Shown piece by piece: positions 55,354 to 64,000 of a stretch of DNA of 64,000 bases. Under the pieces are notes generated by a model that worked only from the letters and a program-made list of their open reading frames with translations, was not told where the DNA came from and made no database searches. This DNA comes from Ignelater luminosus (lineage: Eukaryota; Arthropoda; Insecta; Coleoptera; Elateridae). The translations under genes were made by a program, and so were the position numbers. The DNA lies in assembly GCA_011009095.1 (NCBI GenBank), contig VTPC01008692.1, forward strand, positions 153,816 through 217,815, given 5' to 3'. Numbering within the stretch: the first letter of the stretch is position 1; every line of letters begins with the position of its first letter.

Positions 55354-55784
55354 TATTAAACATGTTTTCGTATACCATGGAGAAGAACAACTGTTTTACA
55401 AATTAAAATTTATTAAAATTAATCTTTGTTAAAGATGGCGTCTAATGCAGAGTAAATGCGCAACGGAAATTTTTAAAGCAAAATTGTGCATTAGATACGT
55501 ATACCACAAAAAATTGAAATATACCGACTGTGTTAGATTTTGTTTTCTAGACGTTTTTAGTAGATATGAATATGTGGTAAATTAAATACCATATTTGAAG
55601 TTGAAATCGAGTCCGCATCTGCTTCGCTGCCCTCAACTAAAAATCTTCAAATGGAATTGTCAGTATGCTACACTTGTGAATGGTTACCGCGGCGAAAAAA
55701 TCGGCGGCGAAAAGTGTCTGCAGCAAATGTGTCTGCGGCCAAAAGCTCGCGGCGAAAGGTTCGCGGCGAATCGTCCTAGACCGC

Positions 55785-56732
55785 AGTCAATGAATACCTA
55801 AAAGGGGATTGTAGAGGACATGGAAGGGGGGAAAATTTTTCTCTTGAGGAATGAGTTGGGGGTAGTTAGGAGGCAAACATACTAAAAGTCCCCGCCCCTA
55901 GCCCTGCCGCTTTAGGGGGGGGGGGTGGTGTGTGAAAAGGTCTCTTTTTCGGTTCTTCGCTTATAACTCGGAAACGGTGCATCGTACGGTAAAAAGTATT
56001 CCTTACAAAATAAAAGATAATTAAATTTCCTACAAGAATGTTTATATTTATTCTCTTCCTATGTGTTACAGTTTCCGAGATATTTGCTAGCGAATATCGA
56101 TAATTTTAGAAAAACGTTTTTTGCCTCACATTTTTCGTCAAACTTGTTCTTCTAACTCCTCAGCCTTATCTTATGTAAGTTGTAAAGTATTGAATTTTCT
56201 TCAGGAATATGTAACGTTTACTAATTCATCTTCGACAGGTCAGAAGTTACAGTAATTTGAAGTTTCTGGATAAATTTCGTGATTTCTCAAGAAAAGTCAA
56301 TGAATGCCCGAAAGGGGATTGTAGAAATATTTTTCTTTTGAGGAATGTGTCGCTTCAGGAGGGGGGTGGAAAAATGCCTTTTTTTGGTATTTTGCTTATA
56401 ACTCGGTTATAACCGTCGTACGGTAAAACGTGCCTTTTGAAAAATAAAAGATAATCAAATTTCCTACAAGAATGTCTATATTTAGTTTTTTTCTATGTGT
56501 TATAGTTTCTGAGATACTCACCAGCGAAAATCAATAATTTCTTTTGCCTCACATTTTTCGTCAAACTTGTCCTAACTCCTCAGCCTTATGTTTTCAGAAA
56601 GATCGTCAGACGGAAAGTTGTAGAGCATTAAATTTCCTTCAAAAATATATATTTTGACTAATTTATCTTCTACAGATCAGAAGTTACAGCAATCTGAAAT
56701 TTTCGGATAAATTTTGTGATTTCTCAAGAAAA
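55785..56732. repeat. Two-copy tandem repeat, units of 510 and about 438 bp
   Basis: Unit 1 (55785-56294) and unit 2 (56295-56732) both start agtcaatgaat, then aaaggggattgtaga, share cttataactcgg, tttcctacaagaatgt and cctcacatttttcgtcaaac, and end ctcaagaaaa. Unit 2 lost some blocks. A homopolymer of about 13 G lies at about 55915-55927. Confidence 0.85.
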
Positions 56733-57721
56733 CTGCTTTCGTTATTATCGTTATTTATGTATTAAAAAACTGGAATTTAAGAAAAATCTTGCCTAGCCTT
56801 GCCAAATGTAAAGGACAATTCCTAGACATGTAATTATGTACTGACTTATTAAAATTCATCAATACAATAACAACTAGCAAGATAACAAAAAAATTAAAAT
56901 GCGTAACGTATATTACCAAAAGATTTATTGAATAGTAAAAAAAACTTGTTAATGACAAAAAAACATAAGTTTCACTAATAAGTCATTTTACACTAATGAG
57001 ATGCAATCTTCTAATTTTTGCATTTAATCTCTTAACAAAAAGCAAAAGATACCCAAAGGCTTTCATGTAACAATATCCCTAAATTCACTTTAGTGAAAAT
57101 AAATTTTTAAATGCAATTTTTTGTTTCATTACAGGTTTCATATTTTTCCGGAAAATCACACATTCTAAAACTGTTTTAACTGCCTAATTTCTTTCTTTTT
57201 CCACAGAAGGAAATAACAACAAAAATACTTAAGCCAAAAATGCTTTATCAAAATACGTAATTCGTACAGGAATTGAAAAGTAGTACCAAACTTTTGGACT
57301 TCAAACAAGCTTTACTGGAAGATTCCTTCAATATAGACGATGCATAGTGGTTCCAAACGCCAAATTTATGGACAAAACCTATGTGAACCTCACTTTTGAT
57401 GAAAAATTATTGTTAGTGTATTTGTTCTCCTGAACCCTTTATAACCAACAAGCCGATACAACTTGCTATTCCATGGAAACAACGCCGTGCAGTTTATGAA
57501 AGCGTTAATTTGATCACGAACATTTCAACATCTTTTTCAATGGTTTATTTAAAAAAATTTAATTATAAAATATTTTTAATGAATACAACCTACTTACAAC
57601 AGTAACTTATTTACAAAAATTATTTTTCATTTAAGTTGTGAAACAAAAAACTTAAGACAAAAATTAAAAAAAAAATCACGCTGCTGCAGTTGTCTCGGTG
57701 AGTGTTGCTATTCAAATCATG
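56733..57721. other. No recognised feature
   Basis: AT-rich DNA with only short open frames and no motif I recognise. Confidence 0.35.
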
Positions 57722-58800
57722 TTAAGGTTGTATGAGCACCTCTTTAGGAAGTGGTCGTGATTTTTTAAATGCAGCGTTTGTCATGGATGAAATAACAAGA
57801 TTTGATGATAGTAGTAATCTAGAATTGGCCTTCATCTTGGAGTTTCTGTGTGAAAATCTTTCATGGTACCTTTTGAGGTCTTTATTTCTCGATTCTAGGG
57901 CTTCTTCAGATAGCTGTCCAATCGGAAGAATAGCAGTTTTTATAATTAGAGGTCCGTGGATTAATATCTTATGGGCTGTCACTGTCATCGGGCATCAAGG
58001 GTATTTTTCTAAATATAGCCGAGCTGTTTCCAAAGCGAATGTACTAAACTTGGATACATCAATTGATAGTTCACTAGAAAGAGCCAATAAGATTATGTGA
58101 AATCCAGCCAAAATAGATCGCGAGATTTAATTCGTGCTCTTAGAAGCTTCTTTTTGTAAACATTTGATTAATCGTGCTTTTGCTTGATAAAAAAGATAGT
58201 TTTACGGCCACACATACAGGTCACTCTCCAGACAAAGTAGTTTTCTGAAAACTCGGCGATTCGTTTATACTACAATTTCCCCATCGGAATCATGGTAAAA
58301 AATTCTATATCAGGAGTCTACGAGATGTACGGCACAGTCAAAATGTCTGACTAAGTCCGTATGCAGCTCGCTTACCCGGGTCTTTGTTTCTATCCAGCAT
58401 CCCATGATGAAGCCAACTTGACTGTATAGGTTTGTAATTCCGATTGGTTCTTGGCATTCTTCACTATTGAATGGAAGCAATCTCGGATGGAGATATTAGG
58501 ATTTAGGGCAGACTGCGCCTTGATCTTTCCAGCTATGGAATTAGACGTTTTATTCTTACAATCCGATTCCTACACTCTCTGAGTACTGGAATCTTTCTTG
58601 AGCTTCCGCATAACGTCTATGACAATCAAAATAGCATACCATCGAGCTTTTCGGCAATCGTCCCATACGTCAAACCCAAATTTTTTATGGGTGTTTTCGA
58701 AAGTATGCAGGAAACGTTTTGGTGTACCTCCGAGGAAGACAATAGAAACATAAGTAAGTAACTAAAGGAACGTTTTGAAACACAAATTTGTTAGATTATT
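57722..58800 (-). pseudogene. Decayed repeat-encoded protein with KILIHG and ILPIGQLSEEA motifs
   Basis: The clearest part is the minus-strand frame 57988-57722: HKILIHGPLIIKTAILPIGQ, then LSEEALESRNKDLKRYHERF, and later RLLLSSNLVISSM. Upstream in broken frames I read FALETARLYLEKYP and EFSENYFVWRVTCMCG. I recognise this as a multi-copy arthropod protein family of unknown function, probably mobile-element derived. Many stops and frameshifts make it non-functional; the left part to about 58800 is a guess at its extent. The plus-strand frame at 57732-58100 is its shadow. Confidence 0.6.
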
Positions 58801-59188
58801 TTTGTGATTAAGTCCTGAAGATGCATTTTCTTGTAGGGTCAAAGTGCGCTAAATAATGATTGTTTTTTACAACAATCTGCTTTAAAGAATTCCCTCAAAA
58901 GAGTTATAAAACAAATTTAGAAAATTCATCACCCTGAGAAACTATTCAAAGATAATATTGCATTCAGCTATAAAGTGTTTTACAAAGCAATCTAACGTGC
59001 CATCATCAGGCTGGGGTGAAATTGTTCAGTTGTTAAACGCAACTCAATGTTACTTAATTGGCCACTATTCATCAGTCCCGGTCATCCATGCTTTGGTAAT
59101 ACATTACCGACTGTTGTCCATTATGTATATTAAAACGCTGTGGCTGTTAGGTAACGCTATGTTGTTGCACTCGCAATAATAAGATATA

Positions 59189-59610
59189 CTGGATGTTCCA
59201 TTTAGAAAAAGTGAAGAAAATTGCGTTTCGCGTTTCTTGATTATTCTGTATAAAAGGGACGATGCAGTTAAAATTTCTATAATCATCTCTAAAGTTTGGG
59301 GTTTTAAATTTACCAAGTCAAGGTTTTCAAAAGCAAATATTCATTAAGGTATTCATGGTAGCTCGTTTTACAAAAAAAAAAAGAAAAAATTAACACCGAA
59401 ACTATTTAACCCAGATCTTCATAAGATTTACAAACATACAAGGCATTTCATTCAAAAGAATTCAGACCTTATGCGTCACCCCTTTGTGGAACACCTTGTG
59501 TAGAGAGTTATAGTCAATCGTATTGTGCGATTTCCACTAACATTTTTCTATATTTTTACAAATAGCAAGAGTGACTTCATCTTCCGGTTACTGACCTTTG
59601 GGATATCCTG
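59189..59610. mobile_element. Probable TA-flanked MITE
   Basis: Left ctggatgttcc and right inverted caggatatccc, both bordered by TA; resembles the cagggtgtcc-type end seen at 926. Short arms, hence low confidence. Confidence 0.4.
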
Positions 59611-60381
59611 TATAAAGCAGTATTTCAGGCCTGTCTGCTCCATCAGAAAAAAGGTTAGAGGCTTAATGAAATTAATTAGAATTTTTATTCTCAGTGCAGT
59701 TTAACAATAATAATAGTAAGAATACGTGGTTATACCACAATTTACACAAGCTAGTAAAACTACCTTTATAATCATTAGGTAATAACGTATTTATTTTGAA
59801 TAAACTGTTGGAGGCATTTTATTGACGTAGTATGTTATTTTCTCCTTCCATTTTAATACAACTTTTAAAATTGTTTTTGCTATCAAGAATGTTAATAGTT
59901 ATACGTAGGTTGCCAAAAGGAAAGTTGATAGCAGTTGTAATCTTATTAGCTTCAATTGGTAGATTGTATAAATGATAATTATTCTGAAACAAAATTTCTT
60001 TTTAGTTCATATGAAGAAAATAAAACCAATAAAGTGATGAATTTGTATGTTTTATATATATATACTTCATACCTTTGGAATAGGACATGTCCGTGGAATA
60101 AGCCCAATTGCTCTCTCTATAGTATAGGCAAACTCTCCAAAATATTTATGCATCGCATCGCAAGCTTTGTTTTCTCTTATATTAAATAAATACATATATT
60201 TTTTTTCTGCTAATATTTCAACGCTAACATTTGCCTGAAAGTTTAAAAGTTTGTAAAAATTTTCAATTCTCTATAGATGAGGCCATAATATAAATGATAT
60301 TGAATTCAAGATCGTCTGTATTGTACCTAAGACGATATAATATTTGGATTATAGAAATTTTGGAACTTAAATCAACAAGGC

Positions 60382-60415
<34 letters not shown>
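60382..60415. repeat. (TAA)n microsatellite
   Basis: Eleven uninterrupted TAA units. Confidence 0.9.
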
Positions 60416-61584
60416 TGTGTCTATGATGTTAATGTTAAGGTTCCCCGCAGAACAACTTCGAAGATTTTGGTCAATTGTGAGACGGAAAATAGAAAAATAA
60501 AAAAAAGCCTGATGTGAAAAGATTGGTATAAAAAGAGTGCTTGTAGGAAACCAAATTATTTTAATGGATTTAATGCAAGTTTAAAACTCACCTTTAAGTT
60601 ATTACCAAATGTTTCTTGGTATTTAATAACTCCGTTTAAATATTGCGCTTTATTGATAGTTTTTACGTTAACATTGTATATGAAGGTATCATTTCCATGT
60701 GGATTACAATTTTCTAATGCTTTTAGTAAAACGCCAGCAAATCCAATACTCTTAAAGGTATGGAATTACAGTAGTTAAATTATAGAGGCACTGCGATACT
60801 TAACTTATCTATTAAGCATTAAAAATGTTGAACTACTTACAAAGATTTGATGTAAAATTAAGAGCCACGCGGAAAGATATTTATTAATATACATTGTTTT
60901 ATTTAATTGCGCAATAGGTCTCTAGGTATTCTCATCAGTATAAGTGTAAACAAGTTAAATAGATGGAATCGTGTAAAAAACAGGGCAGATGTGCTAAAAA
61001 TAATTAGTAGATTAGCTATTCCTTATTTATATAAAATTATTTATTTCGTTCAGTTATTTTGTGGCATTCCAAGTTAATGACAAATAATATAATATACAAT
61101 AATATACAATTTCACTTTTATGACCATAATTTATTTTTTGATGTAGATATTGACGTAACACAGTACAAATATTTGAATTATACAAACCAATATTATTGAT
61201 AATAATATGGTTAATAGTATGGTTGCTTTTGATAAACAGAACAACTTAAAAGCGAATTTATACAGGGACATCATCAATAGGAGGAAGCCACGTGACCACT
61301 AATTTAAAAGTGGCGCGAAATTTTACCTTTCAACGTTGGTTACACTCCCTCACGGGTACATTTCTAACCTAAAATTACATCGGCGTGCGTACGTTCCGTG
61401 GTTTCTTGGTCTCTGTTTTGCGTTTTCTACAGTTTATTTTGTTCTATTTAAAAATCAGTCTTTTTCAAGACTAAATCTGTTTTTTGTGAGTTAATCGAGG
61501 TAAGTTAGATTTAACGCATTCAAAGTGTGATAATAAATTTTAAAACTGCAAAATTATTTCAGTTTGGAAGGTTACGTTTTTGCT

Positions 61585-62847
61585 ATGCCTTTTACAAGCG
61601 AACAAGATAAATTTATTTTAATAGCTCACTATCGAAGTGGAACACAGAATGCAGATGGTTCATGGACCTATTCATTACAATCTTGTATCCAACAATTTGA
61701 AGAAGCTTTTCCTGAAGTGCAAGTCCACTACGATGCATTTGTACGTCGTAGGCATGATATACTTAAGCGGTTTGAAGAAAAACATTGCAAAGGCAAATCA
61801 TCTGGTAGACCAACCGTATTAACTGATGAAGTTCTCGAAGACATGCAGATGCGAATGAATTGTAGTCCCCATAAATCCATTAAACGCTTAGCCACTGAAA
61901 CAGGTAGGAATCTATTTGCATTAAACAAATAATATGTTTTGCTTCAGTCGTGTTTTAAATTATTAATTATTTTGAATTTGTCACTTGTAGTAATTCAATT
62001 GTTTTATTAGCAAACTTAAATAAAAAACTGGCACTGCTATTTATTTCTGAATTATTTACATTCATTAAACAATTTAAACTATTTTAAACCATAATCTAAC
62101 CAACAACTTTTTCCGCAGGACTTTCATATGGAAGTTGCCAAGTTGCATTAAAAAAAGAAGCTACGAATGCATCCCTATAAAGTGTCTGTAATACAAGAAC
62201 TGTTACCGCATGATCATCAATTACGAGTTCAATACTGTCAGTGGTTTATGCAACACTTGAACAACGATGACATATTAAATATTACATTTATGTCAGATGA
62301 AGCATGGTTTCATTTGTCGGGCTATGTAAACAGCCAAAATTACAGAACCTGGACCACAAAGAATCCCCACAATTATGAAAAAACAAGTTTGCATCCCCAG
62401 AAGGTTGATGTATGGGTTGCGATGTCAAGACGCAGGATTTATGGTCCATTGTTTTTTAATGACACAATCAGTGGAGAAAGATACCGAGATAATATTTCAA
62501 CACCTTTTATCGAACAACTATTGGATGATGAAATCCAAGAGGGCTACTTCACGGCACGCACTACTATTCGTTATTTGCAAGAGTTCTTTGATTTCCGAGT
62601 GATTAGTTGTGTACGATGGCCCCCTCGGCCTCCCGATCTCACACCATTAGATTTTTTTCTATTTGGGCATTTGAAGAATAATGTTTACAGGCACCGTCCA
62701 CAGAATATTGACGAATTAAAAGAGGCCATACAAAATGAAATTAATAATATATCACCAGAAACCTTAGTTTCAGTTTTCAATAGTATCAAAAATAGAGTTC
62801 GGTTATGTTTAGAGAAACAGGATGGCCATATCGAACCATTTATGTAA
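61585..62847 (+). pseudogene. IS630/Tc1-mariner-type transposase with intron, damaged
   Basis: Starts MPFTSEQDKFILIAHYRSG at the ATG of 61585; a 5'-UTR intron (donor near 61500, acceptor 61560) probably precedes it. Exon 1 (to 61903) is the DNA-binding part. A GT-AG intron 61904-62118 joins TETG to LSYGSCQ. The catalytic part has FMSDEAWFHLSGYVN (first Asp) and PPRPPDLTPLDFFLFGHLK (third Asp). Between them, EGYF runs straight into TARTTIRYL at 62550/62551. Relatives carry a QQDGA-like block with the second catalytic Asp at this point, about eight residues, so the active site is lost. An extra A in an A run at 62151-62156 breaks the frame just before KVSVIQELLPHD. The product is therefore not functional. 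Confidence 0.85.
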
Positions 62848-62860
62848 TTTGTACATAATC

Positions 62861-62866
62861 AATAAA
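62861..62866 (+). promoter_or_regulatory. Polyadenylation signal of the transposase transcript
   Basis: AATAAA 14 bases after the stop codon of the transposase, inside the transposon ends. Confidence 0.6.
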
Positions 62867-63674
62867 ATGTAAAATAACTAAATGAAATTGTAAAATTTAG
62901 GATAAATGTAAGCCATTATTTTTAATTAAATTCTAGTAACCTGCTACCTAATGAATTATTTTTTTCTAAATAAATTATGGCAGCTGAAATAATTGCGATT
63001 TTTAGTTCTGTTATCTAGCATACCTAGTTCTAAGTATTATGTTACATTAATTTCAGAAAATAAAAATTACACGTCAATTATTAATCATTAATTATTCCCA
63101 GAACACGATTGTGTTAAGACGGCTGCCAAAGTACCGATTTTGATAAATGGTTTTTTAAATATAAAATTAGACATTTAATGACTCTTAATGATTAAGTATG
63201 TATATCATTTATGCATGCATAACTATACAAAAAAATTCATTATTAAATATTTAGTTTTAAATTTAAATGAGTTTGAACTTCAAATATTCTTTAAATGACC
63301 AGGTATTGATGCGTTTACCCTACCTGCATAATTATCTTTTTATGAAAAATCCTTCATAGTGGACAGTTAAATTTAATAAAATTGAAAAAATAACTAAAAA
63401 GTTTTTGTTGAACAGCTACATCAACATTGTTTGGGCCTTATCTAATTCTTGGTTTTAAAAATATCTTTAATATATTTTTTAATTTTCCAATTTTATATGT
63501 AATTATCTTTAAATAATTAAGTTTCTAAGTAGTTTCATCATATATCCAATACTACGCCACTGGAATACTACATAATTCTTTATTACAACAGAGCTGCCAA
63601 CAGTGCAAGATGTGTTGCCTAACTAACAGTAAATTTCGTGGTCACGTGGCTTCCTCGTATTGATGATATCCCTG

Positions 63675-64000
63675 CAGATATTTAACGAACTTTTATAGTT
63701 AAAGAAATTAGAATTGTAACGTATAGTCTGAATACAAGATTGACATGCCAGTAACTGATGTGTTAAAGCAAGAATAATTTTTGCCTCTAAATACTCTACA
63801 TAAAATTAAAATACTGTACAACCACTGTAACCTTAGAAAATTCGCGTATACACATTCGGTTGCTATCGTACCCATTCCTAGACTTTCTGTCAGCTTCGTT
63901 GTCTAAGTACAATATATGCAACAAGTATAATTGAAAGGAAATGTTGAGGTCAGTCAAGTGGAGTAAGTGCGTCCCTTAAAAAGCACAGATCAATTTAAAA
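63675..64000. other. No recognised feature
   Basis: Right edge of the window; AT-rich sequence without a supported gene. Confidence 0.35.

Larger units (their letters stand above)
52652..55783. mobile_element. GC-rich long-inverted-repeat element (possibly Mutator-like), split by a mariner
   Basis: Both ends consist of clusters of ttcgccgc units, in direct orientation at 52652-52770 and inverted at 55687-55783, in an otherwise AT-rich region. Outermost bases match as inverted repeats beginning cgg and continuing to ggac..ttcgccgcg. The 9-mer CAGTCAATG lies directly outside both ends (52643-52651, 55784-55792). A 9-bp duplication would fit Mutator-like elements. Without the mariner the unit is about 1.86 kb. 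No transposase is seen. Confidence 0.7.
58801..61262. other. Intergenic DNA with one probable MITE and a TAA microsatellite
   Basis: No gene is recognised. (TAA)n occupies 60382-60415. A TA-flanked pair of short inverted ends (ctggatgttcc at 59189, ggatatcctg ending 59610) marks a probable 422-bp MITE. Confidence 0.4.
61263..63674 (+). mobile_element. Tc1/mariner/IS630-type transposon, 2.4 kb
   Basis: Inverted ends of about 40 bp: left cagggacatcatcaatagga, right inverted cagggatatcatcaatacga, then ggaagccacgtgaccac on both. TA lies outside the left end; CA replaces it on the right. It contains a spliced transposase gene at 61585-62847 and an AATAAA at 62861-62866. Confidence 0.9.

Noticed and set aside
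55595-55801. 68-codon frame overlapping the right GC-rich cluster
   Set aside because: Same repeat array in inverted orientation; not a gene.
57732-58100. 122-codon plus-strand frame
   Set aside because: Antisense of the KILIHG family relic, which has recognisable motifs on the minus strand.

Overview
This is an AT-rich eukaryotic window, almost certainly from an insect. It has spliced genes with GT-AG introns, a single-type Eph receptor tyrosine kinase gene, and a dense mix of mariner/Tc1, piggyBac, hAT-like and LTR-element relics. The order cannot be fixed from the sequence. There is no operon, CRISPR array, rRNA or convincing functional tRNA.

Two protein-coding host genes are supported, both on the + strand. 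(1) An Eph receptor spans about 2.3-34.9 kb. Seventeen constitutive-looking coding exons join in phase into 990 residues: ligand-binding domain, Cys-rich/EGF-like region, two FN3 repeats, one membrane span, juxtamembrane Tyr motifs, an intact kinase domain and a SAM domain. The signal-peptide exon lies outside what I can see. Two details stand out: a 45-nt phase-neutral juxtamembrane microexon, and an unannotated-looking alternative terminal exon (31790-32345). That exon is in the same phase as the SAM exon and would replace SAM with a 185-residue low-homology tail. (2) A four-span membrane protein gene (42476-48592, five coding exons, 255 aa) resembles the insect pasiflora/tetraspan septate-junction family.

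Everything else is mainly mobile DNA. Eph intron 1 (16 kb) holds a Tc1-like relic with inverted ends, a gag/PBS relic of an LTR element, and MITEs. The 9.4-kb intron before the kinase exons holds a hAT-like MITE, a piggyBac-family pseudogene, and a Tc1-like element with a hAT MITE nested inside it. The last intron of the tetraspan gene holds a decayed copy of a repeat-encoded protein family with a DGIGGTVKR-type motif. From 49 to 64 kb I see no host gene. This stretch has foldback elements, tRNA-Arg-like relics, a GC-rich long-inverted-repeat element with a nested nearly full-length mariner, a two-copy 0.5-kb tandem repeat, a decayed repeat-encoded ORF, and a 2.4-kb Tc1/mariner/IS630-type element with a spliced transposase gene.

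Both better-preserved transposases (mariner at 54 kb, IS630-type at 61 kb) look inactivated. Each lacks a short conserved block in frame and carries a one-base indel in an A run. The mariner also has Asn where its third catalytic Asp should be. The most interesting host-biology signal is the possible SAM-less Eph isoform.
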